The notes under the pieces: model-generated
Database searches by the model: none
Told to the model about the DNA's origin: nothing
The model's input: the letters and a program-made list of their open reading frames with translations, nothing else
Origin: Mycolicibacterium sp. CR10
GTDB lineage: Bacteria > Actinomycetota > Actinomycetes > Mycobacteriales > Mycobacteriaceae
Assembly: GCF_005222675.1 (NCBI RefSeq)
Contig: NZ_STGE01000021.1
Span: forward strand, 62,001-126,000
DNA length: 64,000 nucleotides
Direction of reading: 5' to 3'
In this document: positions 7,725 to 18,833 of the stretch, piece after piece
Position numbering within the stretch: position 1 is the stretch's first letter
Layout of the letters: each line of letters starts with the position of its first letter
Made by a program: the position numbers and the translations under genes

Positions 7725-8489
7725 GTGCTGGATCTGGAACCGCATGGCCCGCTGCCTCAACAGATTTACTGGCGACGCAGGGCGCTGGCGCTCGGCATCG
7801 CGGTGCTCGTCATCGGCGTTATCGCCGCGATAGTCGCCGTGGTGGTGATGAACAGCACCAGCTCCGAGACGCCGACCGCCAACGAGTCCTCGACCGACTC
7901 CCAGGCTGCCGCACCGCCGCTGCCCGGGCAGGATCCCGAGGTCAAGTCGCCGATCCAGCCGCCCGCGCAGCAGGCTCCGCCTCCGACCCCGACGCCGACC
8001 GCCGCCGTGGTGCCGCCGCCGATTCTCAAAGAGGGCGACGACTGCCCCGACTCGACGCTGGCGGTCAAGGGCATCACCAATGTGCCGCAGTACGTCGTCG
8101 GCGACCAGCCGAAGTTCACCATGGTCGTCACCAACATCGGCCTGGTCGCCTGCCAGCGTGACGTCGGCGCCGCGGTGCTGGCCGCCTACGTGTACACACT
8201 CGACAACCAGCGACTGTGGTCGAACCTGGACTGCGCACCGTCCAACGAGACGCTGATCAAGACCTTCCAGCCCGGCGAACAGGTGACCACCGAGGTGACC
8301 TGGACCGGCATGGGTTCGGCGCCGAATTGCCCGCTGCCGCGCCAGCCGATCGGGCCGGGCGTCTACAACCTGGTGGTCCAGTTGGGCAACCTGCGTTCGG
8401 CGACGGTGCCGTTCATGCTGGCGCAGCCCGCGCAGAACCCGAACCTGCCGCCGCAGGGGCCCGGGCAACCGCCCGGACCGGTCGGCTGA
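7725..8489 (+). CDS. Conserved mycobacterial membrane-anchored protein (Rv3587c homologue)
   Basis: 254 residues from GTG 7725: a short cytosolic N-terminus (LDLEPHGPLPQQIYWRRR), one transmembrane helix (about residues 20-43), a Pro/Ala/Thr-rich linker (about 45-100), and an extracytoplasmic globular domain (about 105-235) with four cysteines that could form disulfides, then a Pro/Gln/Gly-rich tail. Function unknown; the architecture suits an envelope-facing protein. Its stop lies inside a hairpin shared with disA. Confidence 0.82.
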   Translation: MLDLEPHGPLPQQIYWRRRALALGIAVLVIGVIAAIVAVVVMNSTSSETPTANESSTDSQAAAPPLPGQDPEVKSPIQPPAQQAPPPTPTPTAAVVPPPILKEGDDCPDSTLAVKGITNVPQYVVGDQPKFTMVVTNIGLVACQRDVGAAVLAAYVYTLDNQRLWSNLDCAPSNETLIKTFQPGEQVTTEVTWTGMGSAPNCPLPRQPIGPGVYNLVVQLGNLRSATVPFMLAQPAQNPNLPPQGPGQPPGPVG

Positions 8490-8517
8490 TCGGCCCGCGC
8501 TACGCGAGCCGATCAGC
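8485..8517. terminator. Bidirectional hairpin between the Rv3587c homologue and disA
   Basis: Perfect 10-base arms GCTGATCGGC (8485-8494) and GCCGATCAGC (8508-8517) flank a 13-base loop. The arms overlap the stop codons of both convergent genes, so the structure can serve either transcript. Confidence 0.6.
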
Positions 8518-9618
8518 AATCGTGGACTCGGCCAACTGAGACAGGCCCTCCCTGATGTGGCGCGCCCACATCGACCCGATGCCCTCGACCGATTGCAGGT
8601 CGCTGGCGCTGGCCGCCAACAACCCCTGCAGCGAGCCGAACGACCGCACCAGTAGGTCGACGTGGGCGAACTGCAGTCTCGGGATGCCCGCCATCGCGCG
8701 ATAACCGCGTGACGCCATCGCCGAGTCCTGAGCCTCGGCGGTCGACGGATATCCGAAAACCCTTGCCAGGGTGGTGAAGTCGAGTAGTTCTCCGTCCGAG
8801 AGCCCGTCGAGCTCCTCGAGGGTGGCGCTGACCTGGGCGGCGGTGGGCGGCTCGGGGTTGGCGTGGTAGTCACGCACGATCAGCTCGCGGTCGGTATCGT
8901 TGTCGCCCACGAGCTCGTCGAGTTGGAGTTTGAGCTGACGTCCGTCGGTGCCCAGCTCGACGACGTCGGAATCGAGCTCCAGGCTGATCCGGCGGACCAT
9001 CTCCAGGCGCTGCACGACCGTCATCACATCGCGCAGGGTGACGAAGTCCTCGATCTCGGCGGTGGAGAGCTGCCTGCCGACTTCCTCGAGGCGGGTCTTG
9101 TAGCGCTCCAGGGTGTCGATGGTCTGGTTCGCGCGCGACAGAATCGTCGCCGACTCGGGCACCACGTGCCGCTCGCCGGCCACGTAGACGGTGACGATGC
9201 TCATCGAGTGGCTGACCGAGATCACCGGGTAGCCGGTCTGGATCGCCGTGCGCTCGGCGGAGCGGTGCCTGGTTCCGGATTCCTCGGTTGGGATCGACGG
9301 GTCGGGCACCAACTGGACATTGGCCCGCAGAATCCGGCTTCCGTCGCTGGACAGGACGACGGCCCCGTCCATCTTCGAGAGCTCCCGCAACCGGGTAGGG
9401 GCGTAGCGGACGTCCAACGAGAAGCCGCCGTCACAGATGGTCTCGACACTGTCGTCGTAGCCGATCACTATCAGGGCACCGGTTCTGCCGCGCAGGATGC
9501 GTTCCAGGCCGTCGCGAAGGGCTGTTCCTGGGGCCAGCCGGGAGATCGTCTCCCGCAGTGTCGGTCGGGCCAGCTGAACCACCGTGCGACCTGATCGACC
9601 CGTCGACTTCACGGCCAT
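8500..9618 (-). CDS. disA: DNA integrity scanning diadenylate cyclase DisA
   Basis: 372 residues. The N-terminal DAC domain makes c-di-AMP from two ATP and carries the signature Asp84-Gly-Ala86 and Arg117-His-Arg119 motifs. A central helical linker (about 150-290) and a C-terminal HhH DNA-binding domain ([16 protein letters not shown]) complete the family architecture. It binds branched DNA and reports damage. It follows radA on the same strand with 56 bases between, the usual actinobacterial radA-disA pairing. Confidence 0.95.
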   Translation of the reverse strand: MAVKSTGRSGRTVVQLARPTLRETISRLAPGTALRDGLERILRGRTGALIVIGYDDSVETICDGGFSLDVRYAPTRLRELSKMDGAVVLSSDGSRILRANVQLVPDPSIPTEESGTRHRSAERTAIQTGYPVISVSHSMSIVTVYVAGERHVVPESATILSRANQTIDTLERYKTRLEEVGRQLSTAEIEDFVTLRDVMTVVQRLEMVRRISLELDSDVVELGTDGRQLKLQLDELVGDNDTDRELIVRDYHANPEPPTAAQVSATLEELDGLSDGELLDFTTLARVFGYPSTAEAQDSAMASRGYRAMAGIPRLQFAHVDLLVRSFGSLQGLLAASASDLQSVEGIGSMWARHIREGLSQLAESTIADRLA

Positions 9619-9674
9619 TTCTTCTCCACGGATTGGTCGTCGGATCTGCCTGGGACTTTGTTTCAGCTCGCGGT

Positions 9675-11060
9675 TCAGCTCGCGCCATTCTCGCTGATGC
9701 GCCGCAGCACCTGCAATGCCGAGGTGATGTCGTCGGCCGGCAGCACGCGCAGCCCGGGCGGCGGGGATGTGACGCCCGCGGGCACCACGGCGCAGGTGAA
9801 CCCCAGCCGCGCCGCCTCGGCCAGCCGGCGGTCCATGCCGGTCACCCGGCGCAGGTCACCGGCGAGCCCGACCTCGCCGATGGCTACCGCGGTCGTCGGT
9901 AACGGCATGTCGACGTATGCCGAAGCGATGGCCAGCGCCACCGCGAGGTCCGACGACGCATCGGTCAGGCGCATCCCGCCGACGGTGGACAGGTAGATGT
10001 CGTTCATGCCGACCGGCAGCTTGGCCCGCTTCTCCAGCACCGCGGTGATCATGGCCGCGCGGGCGGAGTCGATGCCGCTGACCGCGCGGCGCGGGCTCCC
10101 GCTCGCCGGTGAGCCGATCAGTGCCTGCACCTCGCCGATCATCGGCCGCTTTCCGTCGAGCGTCACCGTCACCGCGGTGCCGGGCACCGCTTTGGGTCGC
10201 TGATCCAGAAACAGGCCGGAGGGGTCGGACACGGATTCGATTCCGTTGTCGTGCAACAGGAAACAGCCGACCTCGTCGGCCGCGCCGAATCGGTTCTTGA
10301 CGCCGCGCACCATCCGAAGCGCCGACGACCGGTCGCCCTCGAAGTGCAGGACGACATCGACGAGGTGCTCGAGTGAGCGGGGTCCGGCGATGGCGCCGTC
10401 CTTGGTGACGTGCCCGACCAGCAGGATCGCCACCCCGGACAGCTTGGCAACCCCGGTCAGCGCGGTCGTCACCGCCCGGACCTGGGTGACACCCCCGGTG
10501 ACGCCGTCGACCTCGGCGGTGGACATCGTCTGCACCGAGTCCACCACGACCAGGGAGGGCTGCACGGCTTCGATGTGTCCGAGCGCGGTCTGCAGGTCGG
10601 ATTCCGCGGCGAGATACACCTCGTCGTGGGCGCACCCGGTGCGCTCGGCCCGCAGCCGGATCTGGCCCGCCGACTCCTCGCCGGACAGATACAGCGCCCT
10701 GCGTCCTGTTTGAGCCCAGCGGTGTACGACTTCGAGCAGCAGCGTGGACTTGCCGACACCCGGATCGCCGGCCAGCAGCGTCACCGAGCCCGGGACCAGG
10801 CCTCCGCCGAGGACCCGGTCCAGTTCGCTCACCCCGGTGGGGAAGTGACGGGTGGCCCCGGGATCGATGGAGCTGATCGGCACCGCCGGCGAGGCGGGCA
10901 CAACCGCACGTCGGGTCGGGGCTTCGGCGACCGCCGGCGCCACCTCGTCGACGGTGCCCCAGGTGCCGCAATCGGGGCAGCGCCCCACCCACTTGGCGGA
11001 CACGTGACGGCATTCCGAGCAGCGGTACTGCGAACGTGTTTTCGAACCGACCCGGGCCAC
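9675..11060 (-). CDS. radA: DNA repair protein RadA (Sms)
   Basis: 461 residues from GTG 11060: an N-terminal zinc finger (CSEC...CPDC), a RecA-like ATPase with Walker [10 protein letters not shown] and Walker B VVVDS, the RadA-specific KNRFG motif, and a C-terminal Lon-protease-like domain. RadA processes recombination intermediates by branch migration. The open frame extends to 11198, but the residues before RSQYRCSEC resemble no RadA, so 11060 or a nearby start is preferred; ATG 11102 is possible. No clear Shine-Dalgarno is visible at 11060. Confidence 0.93.
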   Translation of the reverse strand: MARVGSKTRSQYRCSECRHVSAKWVGRCPDCGTWGTVDEVAPAVAEAPTRRAVVPASPAVPISSIDPGATRHFPTGVSELDRVLGGGLVPGSVTLLAGDPGVGKSTLLLEVVHRWAQTGRRALYLSGEESAGQIRLRAERTGCAHDEVYLAAESDLQTALGHIEAVQPSLVVVDSVQTMSTAEVDGVTGGVTQVRAVTTALTGVAKLSGVAILLVGHVTKDGAIAGPRSLEHLVDVVLHFEGDRSSALRMVRGVKNRFGAADEVGCFLLHDNGIESVSDPSGLFLDQRPKAVPGTAVTVTLDGKRPMIGEVQALIGSPASGSPRRAVSGIDSARAAMITAVLEKRAKLPVGMNDIYLSTVGGMRLTDASSDLAVALAIASAYVDMPLPTTAVAIGEVGLAGDLRRVTGMDRRLAEAARLGFTCAVVPAGVTSPPPGLRVLPADDITSALQVLRRISENGAS

Positions 11061-11130
11061 GCGGTGACCGTAACCGGCGGGACCGACATCACCCCCGCGC
11101 ATCGGGGCCGTGTCGGCCGGGCAATGGAGC

Positions 11131-11718
11131 TCAGTGGCCGCCCGAGTGACCGGCGGACTCGCCCGCCTCGGCAGCTGCCTCACGACGGGGGGCCTCACCC
11201 GCGGAGATCGGCACGCCGACGGTGATGTCGCCCGCCTTCTCGAACGTGAAGGTGAAGTCGTAGGTCAGGCCGTTCGTGATGGGCTTGGACAGCGCCACCG
11301 TGGCCTCTGCGGAGTCTGCGGCCTCGACGCTCTCCAACGCTGTCGGCTGGCCGTCGGGCGTCCCCACCTCCAGCACACCGGCTGCCGGCACCGCGGTGTC
11401 GCCCGACACCTTCACGGTGCCGATGTCCGAGGTGATCGAGATGAGCTTGTCGCCCACGTCGGCCGACGAGTTGGCGGCGACGAAGATCAGCTCCACGTCG
11501 CGGCCCGGCTCGACGTAGTCGGAGGACTGCGTGGCACGCAGGTGGACGTTGCGCAGCGCGATGTTCCCGGCGTTGGCGCTGGTGCCGTTGACCGCAGGCT
11601 CCTGCGTCGCCGTCTGGGCCACCTGGCCGGCGCTGCAGCCGCTCAGCACCGCCGCCGCCAATCCGCACGCCACCACCGCGGCGGGGACGAGAGAGCTGCG
11701 CCGTTTGAAGGGGTTCAC
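11131..11718 (-). CDS. lpqE: LpqE-like lipoprotein
   Basis: 195-residue exported lipoprotein. A signal peptide (about residues 1-27) ends in the lipobox VLSGC. The mature part is a beta-rich domain ([13 protein letters not shown]...[19 protein letters not shown]) resembling the PCu(A)C copper-chaperone-like fold, and the tail ends in HSGGH. A metal role is inferred from fold resemblance only. GTG 11718 has AGGAGG seven bases upstream. Divergent from carD across 260 bases; 70 bases before radA. Confidence 0.85.
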   Translation of the reverse strand: MNPFKRRSSLVPAAVVACGLAAAVLSGCSAGQVAQTATQEPAVNGTSANAGNIALRNVHLRATQSSDYVEPGRDVELIFVAANSSADVGDKLISITSDIGTVKVSGDTAVPAAGVLEVGTPDGQPTALESVEAADSAEATVALSKPITNGLTYDFTFTFEKAGDITVGVPISAGEAPRREAAAEAGESAGHSGGH

Positions 11719-11936
11719 TGGAGCCTCCTGCTCAGCCGACGAGGCGACGTGGCGTGCCGAGTCCCGATGGTCCCGACGGTTCGACTATGCAGAGTAGTAG
11801 GTTGCGAATGCCTGCGGTAGCTGAGGGCCGAAGCTGCCTGCGAAGACCCCCGTTGCTGCACGGATTTGCTGACCTGTCAACCCCTAGTCTTCACCGACCG
11901 TGCCCCTGACCTGCATCGTTGATCCACACCCCCTAG

Positions 11937-12467
<531 letters not shown>

Positions 12468-12472
12468 ACGTC

Positions 12473-13006
12473 GTGATGTCGACCCCGAGAATTGGGCTCG
12501 GCACCGATGTCCATCCGATCGAAGCCGGACGCCCGTGTTGGCTGCTGTGCCTGCTGTTCGACGGCAGTGACGGCTGTGCCGGGCACTCTGACGGCGATGT
12601 CGCGGCACATGCATTGTGTGACGCGCTGCTGTCGGCGGCCGGCATGGGCGACATCGGCGAGGTGTTCGGCACCGATCGTCCGGAATGGCGTGGGGTGAGC
12701 GGTGCCGACATGCTCCGGCACGTGCACTCGCTGTTGTCGGGTGCCGGGATGCGCGTCGGAAACGCTGCCGTGCAGGTGATCGGTAATCGCCCGAAGATCG
12801 GTCCACGGCGCGCCGAAGCCCAGCAGGTGCTCTCGGCGCTCCTGAACGCTCCCGTGTCGGTGTCGGCGACCACCACCGACGGGCTCGGTCTGACCGGGCG
12901 GGGAGAGGGTATGGCGGCGATCGCCACGGCCCTGGTCGTCACCGACGAGCGCTCGCGCGAGGAGCCGACCATCACCGATGACGATCAGGCCCGAATGGGC
13001 CGGTAA
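12473..13006 (+). CDS. ispF: 2-C-methyl-D-erythritol 2,4-cyclodiphosphate synthase IspF
   Basis: 177 residues (from GTG 12473 or ATG 12476). IspF cyclises CDP-ME 2-phosphate in the MEP isoprenoid pathway. Zinc ligands D12-V-H14 and His46 (within [16 protein letters not shown]) are present, as is the GDIG..F stretch. The usual upstream partner ispD is missing: only ACGTC separates the carD stop from this start, and no ribosome binding site is visible, so translation is probably coupled to carD. Its C-terminal ~20 residues are variable. cysS starts 11 bases downstream. Confidence 0.93.
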   Translation: MMSTPRIGLGTDVHPIEAGRPCWLLCLLFDGSDGCAGHSDGDVAAHALCDALLSAAGMGDIGEVFGTDRPEWRGVSGADMLRHVHSLLSGAGMRVGNAAVQVIGNRPKIGPRRAEAQQVLSALLNAPVSVSATTTDGLGLTGRGEGMAAIATALVVTDERSREEPTITDDDQARMGR

Positions 13007-13017
13007 GCTGGCCCGTC

Positions 13018-14433
13018 GTGACCGAACGCCCCGCATCTGTCATGCGGCTCTATGACACTCTGTCTGGTGGTGTGCGCGATTTCGCGCCACTGCGGCCCGG
13101 CCACGCCTCCATCTACCTGTGTGGAGCGACGGTGCAGGGCCTGCCGCACATCGGCCACGTCCGCAGCGGCGTCGCGTTCGACGTACTCCGTCGGTGGCTG
13201 ACCGCCAAGGGCCTCGATGTCGCGTTCATTCGCAACGTCACCGACATCGACGACAAGATCCTCAACAAGGCCGCCGACGCGGGGCGTCCGTGGTGGGAGT
13301 GGGCGGCGACCTACGAGCGGGCCTTCGCGGCCGCGTACGACGCCCTCGGGGTGCTGCCGCCGTCGGCAGAGCCGAGGGCCACCGGGCACATCACGCAGAT
13401 GGTCGAGTTGATCGAGAGTCTGATCGACCGCGGACACGCCTATACGGGGGCGGGTGACGTGTACTTTGACGTCGCGACGCTGCCCGATTACGGCAAGCTG
13501 TCCGGGCACCGGATCGATGACGTCCACCAGGGGGAGGGCGTCGCGTCCGGAAAGCGGGATCAGCGGGACTTCACGCTGTGGAAGGGCGCCAAGCCGGGTG
13601 AGCCGTCGTGGCCGACGCCGTGGGGTCGCGGCCGTCCGGGTTGGCACACCGAGTGCGTCGCGATGTGCCAGGCCTACCTCGGCACCGAGTTCGACATCCA
13701 CGCGGGCGGAATGGATCTGGTGTTCCCGCACCACGAGAACGAGATCGCGCAGGCCGAAGCCGCGGGGGACGGCTTCGCCCGGTTCTGGCTGCACAACGGC
13801 TGGGTCACCATGGGTGGCGAGAAGATGAGCAAGTCGCTGGGCAACGTGTTGGCGGTACCTGCTGTGCTGCAACGGGTTCGCGCCGCCGAGCTGCGCTACT
13901 ACCTGGGTAGCGCGCACTACCGGTCGATGCTGGAGTTCTCCGAGAACGCGCTGCAAGACGCGGCGAGGGCCTACACCGGGATCGAGGACTTCCTGCATCG
14001 GGTGCGCAGCCGGGTGGGTGCCGTGGTGCCGGGCGAGTGGACGCCCAAGTTCGGCTCCGCGCTCGATGACGACCTGGCTGTGCCCGCCGCACTCGCCGAG
14101 GTGCACGCCGCCCGCGCAGAGGGCAATCGGGCCCTCGACGCGGGGGACCACGAGACGGCGTTGGCGCATGCGATGTCGATCCGGTCGATGATGGGCATCC
14201 TCGGCGCCGATCCGTTGGACGAACGCTGGGAGTCGCGCGACGAGACCTCCGCCGCGCTGGCCGCGGTGGACGTCCTCGTGCACGCCGAGGTCCGTCGCCG
14301 TGAGGACGCCCGGGTCAACCGCGACTGGGCCGAAGCCGACGCTATTCGCGACCGCCTCAAGGAGGCGGGTATCGAGGTGACCGACACCGCTGACGGTCCC
14401 CAATGGTCACTACTGGACGGGTCGGACAAGTAA
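13018..14433 (+). CDS. cysS: Cysteinyl-tRNA synthetase
   Basis: 471-residue class I aminoacyl-tRNA synthetase that charges tRNA-Cys. It shows the HIGH motif (His44-Ile-Gly-His47), zinc ligand Cys35 with the later WHTEC cysteine and HHE cluster, and KMSKS (about residues 268-272). It is colinear with M. tuberculosis CysS1 from the first residues (LYDT...[11 protein letters not shown]) to the end ([11 protein letters not shown]). GTG 13018 is used. rlmB starts immediately after its stop. Confidence 0.96.
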   Translation: MTERPASVMRLYDTLSGGVRDFAPLRPGHASIYLCGATVQGLPHIGHVRSGVAFDVLRRWLTAKGLDVAFIRNVTDIDDKILNKAADAGRPWWEWAATYERAFAAAYDALGVLPPSAEPRATGHITQMVELIESLIDRGHAYTGAGDVYFDVATLPDYGKLSGHRIDDVHQGEGVASGKRDQRDFTLWKGAKPGEPSWPTPWGRGRPGWHTECVAMCQAYLGTEFDIHAGGMDLVFPHHENEIAQAEAAGDGFARFWLHNGWVTMGGEKMSKSLGNVLAVPAVLQRVRAAELRYYLGSAHYRSMLEFSENALQDAARAYTGIEDFLHRVRSRVGAVVPGEWTPKFGSALDDDLAVPAALAEVHAARAEGNRALDAGDHETALAHAMSIRSMMGILGADPLDERWESRDETSAALAAVDVLVHAEVRRREDARVNRDWAEADAIRDRLKEAGIEVTDTADGPQWSLLDGSDK

Positions 14434-15375
14434 ATGGCGGGCAACTCCCAGCGCCGTGGCGCAATTCGTAAATCGGGCACCAAGAAAGGGCCGACGGTTG
14501 GTTCCGGCGGTGTCCGCCGTCGCGGCCTGGAAGGCAGGGGCGCAACCCCGCCCGCGCATCAGCGGACCAAGCACCCGGCGGCCAAGCGCGCCGCCCAAGC
14601 CGCCCGCCAGCAGCAGGGCAGACACAAGAAGACCGATGAGACGGAGATCGTGCTCGGTCGTAACCCGGTGCTGGAGTGCCTGCGCGCCGGCGCACCCGCC
14701 ACCGCACTGTATGTCGCCCTGGGCGCCGATTCCGACGAGCGGCTCACCGAGGCCGTGCAACTCGCCGCCGACAAAGGCATCGCGATCCTCGAAGTGCCCC
14801 GTCACGATCTGGACCGGCTGTCGGCCAACGGCCTGCATCAGGGTCTGGCACTTCAGGTGCCGCCGTACGACTACGCCCATCCCGACGACCTGCTCGCCGA
14901 GGCCAAAAAGGAAGCGGCGGAACCACTTCTGGTCGCACTGGACAACATCTCCGACCCGCGCAACCTCGGTGCGATCGTCCGGTCGGTCGCCGCGTTCGGC
15001 GGACACGGGGTGCTGATCCCGCAGCGCCGGTCCGCGTCGGTGACCGCCGTGGCGTGGCGCACCAGTGCGGGTGCGGCCGCCCGGCTGCGGGTGGCGCGTG
15101 CCACGAACCTCAACCGGACGCTCAAGCAGTGGGCGGATTCGGGGTTGCAGGTCGTCGGCCTGGACGCCGACGGGGACACCGCGATCGACGAAATCGACGG
15201 CGCCGGACCGATTGTGGTTGTGGTTGGCTCGGAAGGTAAGGGACTGTCGCGGCTGGTTCGGGAGAACTGCGATGCGATCGTGTCCATTCCGATGGCCGGC
15301 CCGACCGAGTCGCTGAACGCTTCTGTCGCCGCGGGTGTCGTGCTCGCCGAGATCGCCCGGCAGCGCCGGGGCTAG
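14434..15375 (+). CDS. rlmB: TrmH/SpoU-family 23S rRNA (guanosine-2'-O)-methyltransferase RlmB
   Basis: 313 residues. A basic N-terminal extension (about 1-65, rich in Lys/Arg/Gly) precedes an L30e-like substrate-binding domain and a SPOUT methyltransferase domain with the three SpoU motifs: [33 protein letters not shown] and [22 protein letters not shown]. The third contains the Asn/Ser residues that close the knotted SAM site. The ATG directly follows the cysS stop. Its TAG stop is read on the other strand as the stop of the arsB-like gene (CTAG at 15372-15375). Confidence 0.9.
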   Translation: MAGNSQRRGAIRKSGTKKGPTVGSGGVRRRGLEGRGATPPAHQRTKHPAAKRAAQAARQQQGRHKKTDETEIVLGRNPVLECLRAGAPATALYVALGADSDERLTEAVQLAADKGIAILEVPRHDLDRLSANGLHQGLALQVPPYDYAHPDDLLAEAKKEAAEPLLVALDNISDPRNLGAIVRSVAAFGGHGVLIPQRRSASVTAVAWRTSAGAAARLRVARATNLNRTLKQWADSGLQVVGLDADGDTAIDEIDGAGPIVVVVGSEGKGLSRLVRENCDAIVSIPMAGPTESLNASVAAGVVLAEIARQRRG

Positions 15376-16613
15376 ATCCCGAACACCTGGATTCCGGCCC
15401 ACAGTCCGAGCACCGCCGCGATCAGCACCGCCGGCGTGGTGCACAGGCCTACCCGGCTGAACTCACCGAAGCCGGCCTTCAGGTCGCGTCGGACGACAGC
15501 GCGCCACAGCAGGTTCGCCAGCGAGCCGACGTAGGTCAGGTTGGGTCCGATGTTGACCCCGATCAACACGGCGAGTACCGCTGCAGGCCCGGCCACCGTC
15601 ACCAGTGGCAGCATTACCAGCACGGCGGGCAGATTGTTGACGACGTTGGACAGCACTGCGGCCACCGCGGCGATCCCGAGCAGCGCGAGAAGGCCCTGGC
15701 CGTCGGGAACCACCTGGCGCATCGACGATTCCAGCCCGCTCGTCATCACCGCGTCCACCACCACGCCCAGGCACAGCACGAACGCCAGGAACGGCACATC
15801 GACCGCGACCGCGATCCGCGTGAGCGAGGTGTGTCTGCGGGCGAGGCTGCGCCCGCCGAGCACCAGCACCCCGGCCAGCGCGGCCCAGGCCGGTGAGAAG
15901 CCGAGCAGGGAGGTCACCGCGAAGCCGACGAGGGTGAGGCCCAGGACCACCAGGGCGAAAACGGGAACGTCGATCGGCTCGGTGGCAATGTCCCGTTGAG
16001 GTACCACCGCCAGGTCCTTAGCGAAAATCCAACGCAGGAGCACGAACTCGACGAGCACGGCCGCCAGCCACGGCAGCGTCATCACGGCGGCGAAATGCAG
16101 GAACGACAGTCCGGCGGCGCTGAACGCGAGCAGGTTGGTCAGGTTGGACACCGGCAGCAGCAGGGAAGCGCTGTTGGCCAGGTGGGCGGTGGCATAGGCG
16201 TGCGGGCGGGCCGGGACGGCGAGGGTGCGCGCGGTCGCCAGGACGACGGGCGTCAGCAACACCACGGTGGCGTCCAGGCTCAGGACCACGGTGACGGCGG
16301 CAGCGACGGCGAATACCGAAGCCAGCAGCCGATTCTGGCTGCCCGAGGTCACCCGGGCCATCGCCACGCCCGCGGCGTGGAAGAGGCCCTCGTCGTCGCA
16401 CAGCCGGGCGAGTACCAGCACGGCGGCGAGGAATCCCACCACGGGCAGCAGCCTGCCCATCTCGGACAGCGCCTCGTCCCAGGTGATCGCGCCGACGGCG
16501 AGGACGAGCGCGGCGGCGGGCACCGCGACGACGGCTTCGGGCCATCCGTGCGGCCGGACGAGCGCGAACCCGAGCACCGCGACGAGCGCGAGCAGCGCCA
16601 GCGTCAGCTCCAT
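15372..16613 (-). CDS. ArsB/SLC13-type anion permease (Rv3578 homologue)
   Basis: 413-residue polytopic membrane protein of the ion-transporter superfamily, with about eleven hydrophobic helices and conserved loops [13 protein letters not shown] and [11 protein letters not shown] typical of ArsB/citrate permeases. The [15 protein letters not shown] and [19 protein letters not shown] segments match the paired re-entrant signature of this fold. The M. tuberculosis counterpart is named arsB2. No arsR/arsC is adjacent, so arsenite as substrate is unproven. It overlaps the upstream metallo-hydrolase gene by 10 bases (same operon). Confidence 0.83.
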   Translation of the reverse strand: MELTLALLALVAVLGFALVRPHGWPEAVVAVPAAALVLAVGAITWDEALSEMGRLLPVVGFLAAVLVLARLCDDEGLFHAAGVAMARVTSGSQNRLLASVFAVAAAVTVVLSLDATVVLLTPVVLATARTLAVPARPHAYATAHLANSASLLLPVSNLTNLLAFSAAGLSFLHFAAVMTLPWLAAVLVEFVLLRWIFAKDLAVVPQRDIATEPIDVPVFALVVLGLTLVGFAVTSLLGFSPAWAALAGVLVLGGRSLARRHTSLTRIAVAVDVPFLAFVLCLGVVVDAVMTSGLESSMRQVVPDGQGLLALLGIAAVAAVLSNVVNNLPAVLVMLPLVTVAGPAAVLAVLIGVNIGPNLTYVGSLANLLWRAVVRRDLKAGFGEFSRVGLCTTPAVLIAAVLGLWAGIQVFGI

Positions 16614-17518
16614 GGGTCAGCGCGGCTCCACAGCGTGGGCAGGTGCATGTCGACGCCGTCGGCGGCCGCGAGCCGGCTCAGTGCCTGCATCGAGACGTCC
16701 AGATCGTCGGCGGCATAGGGCAGCGCGCGCAACGGTTTGTCCAGCGGCCGGAAGAAGTCGTCCCAGTGGATCAGCACCACCCGCCGCGCGCCGACGGCCC
16801 GCACGGTCTGCGCCCAGTACTCGGTGAGGTAGCTCTGCGGCTGCAGCCCCAGTTGGCCGACGCCCAGATAGACCACATCGGCGTGCCTGCCGGTCAGCGC
16901 GCCGGTCCGGAACCCCGCGCTGCCGACGATCAGCAGGCTCCTGGCGGTGGGGCGGTGGTGCACCAGCATCGACCACGCTTCACCGCACCGGTATGCCGAC
17001 GCCTTGACCGGGGGAACGACCGGGGCGGTGATCGCGCCGGGAAAGCGATCCGGCGGGCAGTGGCTGCCTTCGATCAGCGTGATGTCGTAGTTGCCGGCGG
17101 TGACGGCCTTGCCGGACTCGACCGTGTCGATGCGATCGAGCCCGTGTCCGAGCCCGATCTGGGCCGACGACGACCCGCCGATCAGCCGGGCATCGGTGAC
17201 CGCAGCGACCAAGGCCGAATCCATCGCGTGGTCGAAGTGTGTGTGCACCGGGACCACGGCGTCGAGGCGGTTCACCCCGAGCTGGGACAGCCCGGCGTCG
17301 ATGCGGGCTCGCGATGGTGTGATCGGCCGGGCGGCGACGGTGAGAAGGCTTGGGCGGGAGAAGAATCCGTCGGTCATCACCGCCGAATCACCGTCGTCGA
17401 CGAGCAGCGTCGTGACACCGCCCCACGCCACCGTCAGTGGGGCGGACGGCGACGCCGCAGGGACGTCGAAGTAGCTGGAGTAGGCCCCCAGGTCGGGCCG
17501 ACCGAGCTTCAGGCGCAT
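16604..17518 (-). CDS. Metallo-beta-lactamase-fold hydrolase (Rv3577 homologue)
   Basis: 304 residues with the H-T-H-F-D-H metal motif (VPVHTHFDHAMD), an N-terminal beta strand TTLLVDDGDSAVMTDGFFS typical of L-ascorbate-lactonase/UlaG-like members, and later metal-ligand candidates in GSHCPP and LIHWDDFF. No signal peptide is evident. Substrate unknown. It runs into the ArsB-like permease gene and begins 9 bases from the stop of the MFS gene, so all three minus-strand genes may be cotranscribed. Confidence 0.82.
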   Translation of the reverse strand: MRLKLGRPDLGAYSSYFDVPAASPSAPLTVAWGGVTTLLVDDGDSAVMTDGFFSRPSLLTVAARPITPSRARIDAGLSQLGVNRLDAVVPVHTHFDHAMDSALVAAVTDARLIGGSSSAQIGLGHGLDRIDTVESGKAVTAGNYDITLIEGSHCPPDRFPGAITAPVVPPVKASAYRCGEAWSMLVHHRPTARSLLIVGSAGFRTGALTGRHADVVYLGVGQLGLQPQSYLTEYWAQTVRAVGARRVVLIHWDDFFRPLDKPLRALPYAADDLDVSMQALSRLAAADGVDMHLPTLWSRADPWS

Positions 17519-17527
17519 GACGCCACC

Positions 17528-18730
17528 CTAAGCTGACGGCGCCGCCCTGATGCTCCGCAGCCCGGCGGCCGCGGCGCCGAGGCAGGCGACGGCAACGGTT
17601 CCGGCGAACCAGGGGAACACCGCCGCCAGATCCCACTGTGTCGCCGCCCACCCGGCGACCAGCGTCGGAACGGCCATCGCCGAGTACGCCAGCAGGTAGA
17701 ACGCCGACATCGTCTCGCCGCGCCGCCCCGCGGGCACCACGTTCGACAGGTGTCGCAGGGAACCGCCGAACCCCAGCCCGAAGGTCGCGCCGAGCAGGAC
17801 GGCGGCGACGAAGACCAGCTGCCACTGGTGGGTCAGCAGCACGGGGATGGTGAGCAGCAGCGATACCGCCATCCCGACGTCGCCGATGATCGCCGAGTAC
17901 TTGGCGGGCACGCGCGTGGCCGCCAGTTGCGCGAGCGCTGCGGCGAACGCGGTGGCCCCGACGACGGCGCCGCCGAAGACGAGGTTGTCGATGTGGCTCT
18001 GCCGTGCCGCCAGCGACGGGTACAGCGAGAGCAGCACGCCGAGCACCGACCAGGACGCCATGGCGCCGAGTGCCGAGAACCAGAAGTCACCGCGGATCTC
18101 TTGCGGTACCGCGGGTTTGGCGATCCGGATCGGACCGCTCGCCCGATCGGTGTGGGGTTCCCGCAGCGCCAGCAGGCCGATGCCGACCACCAGGCAGATC
18201 ACCGCTACCACCGCGTAGGGCGTCCGCAGCGGATGCGGGGCGTACTGGGCGAGCAGCGCCGAACCGATGATCGCGACGGTCATCCCGACGTTGAAGGCCA
18301 CACCGCTGAGCTGTCCGGAGCGCACGCCGTGGTTCGGTCGCAGGTCCAGCAGGGCCGCCGCACCCGCGACGACGATCGAACCGACCGCCGCGCCGTGGAT
18401 GGCGCGGGCCAGCAGCAGCATCGCCATGCTGTCGGCGACCAGGAACACGCCCAGCCCGATCAGCAGCGCGACCATTGCCCCGAGGAGCACCGGCTTGCGG
18501 CCGACGACGTCGGAGATCTTCCCGGATACCAGCACCGCCGCCAGGGCGGCGAGTGCGTAGACCGCGAACACGATGGTGGTGGCCAGCGGCGAGAGGTGCC
18601 AGTTCTCCTCGTAGATGCCGTACAGCGGCGCGGGCAGCCCGGATACCCCGAGCGCGACCCCGCTCAGCACCAGCAGCAGGGGGTAGGCCCACCGCTGCGT
18701 CTCGCTGATCGGACGGTCGATCGCCACCAT
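17528..18730 (-). CDS. MFS transporter
   Basis: 400 residues from ATG 18730, which follows GGGGGTGACACCGCG; the frame stays open to 18958 but through the divergent regulator's region. About twelve hydrophobic helices are visible, with the MFS loop 2-3 signature GKISDVVGRKPVLLGA and a second-half GRRGETMSAFYLLAYSA. The resemblance is to drug-efflux-type MFS. The divergent ArsR-family regulator 103 bases away probably controls it. Confidence 0.82.
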   Translation of the reverse strand: MVAIDRPISETQRWAYPLLLVLSGVALGVSGLPAPLYGIYEENWHLSPLATTIVFAVYALAALAAVLVSGKISDVVGRKPVLLGAMVALLIGLGVFLVADSMAMLLLARAIHGAAVGSIVVAGAAALLDLRPNHGVRSGQLSGVAFNVGMTVAIIGSALLAQYAPHPLRTPYAVVAVICLVVGIGLLALREPHTDRASGPIRIAKPAVPQEIRGDFWFSALGAMASWSVLGVLLSLYPSLAARQSHIDNLVFGGAVVGATAFAAALAQLAATRVPAKYSAIIGDVGMAVSLLLTIPVLLTHQWQLVFVAAVLLGATFGLGFGGSLRHLSNVVPAGRRGETMSAFYLLAYSAMAVPTLVAGWAATQWDLAAVFPWFAGTVAVACLGAAAAGLRSIRAAPSA

Positions 18731-18764
18731 CGCGGTGTCACCCCCGTTCGAGTAGGTTAGACGG

Positions 18765-18811
18765 ACATCAAACCCGATCGAGCGTACGTTGGGTTCGACG
18801 AACATCAAACC
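18765..18811. promoter_or_regulatory. Direct repeat ACATCAAACC between divergent MFS and ArsR-family genes
   Basis: ACATCAAACC occurs at 18765-18774 and again at 18802-18811, 37 bases apart start to start. Both lie in the 103-base divergent gap, where the ArsR-type regulator is likely to bind. Confidence 0.4.
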
Positions 18812-18833
18812 GGATGTGATGAAGGATATTCCC

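Noticed and set aside
12985..14403. A 472-codon frame antisense to cysS
   Set aside because: cysS is a certain gene with HIGH and KMSKS; the antisense translation shows no motif or membrane pattern and begins and ends without signals.
14410..15444. Long minus-strand frame opposite rlmB
   Set aside because: rlmB has all SpoU motifs; the minus frame has no recognisable domain and overlaps the 3' end of the arsB-like gene.
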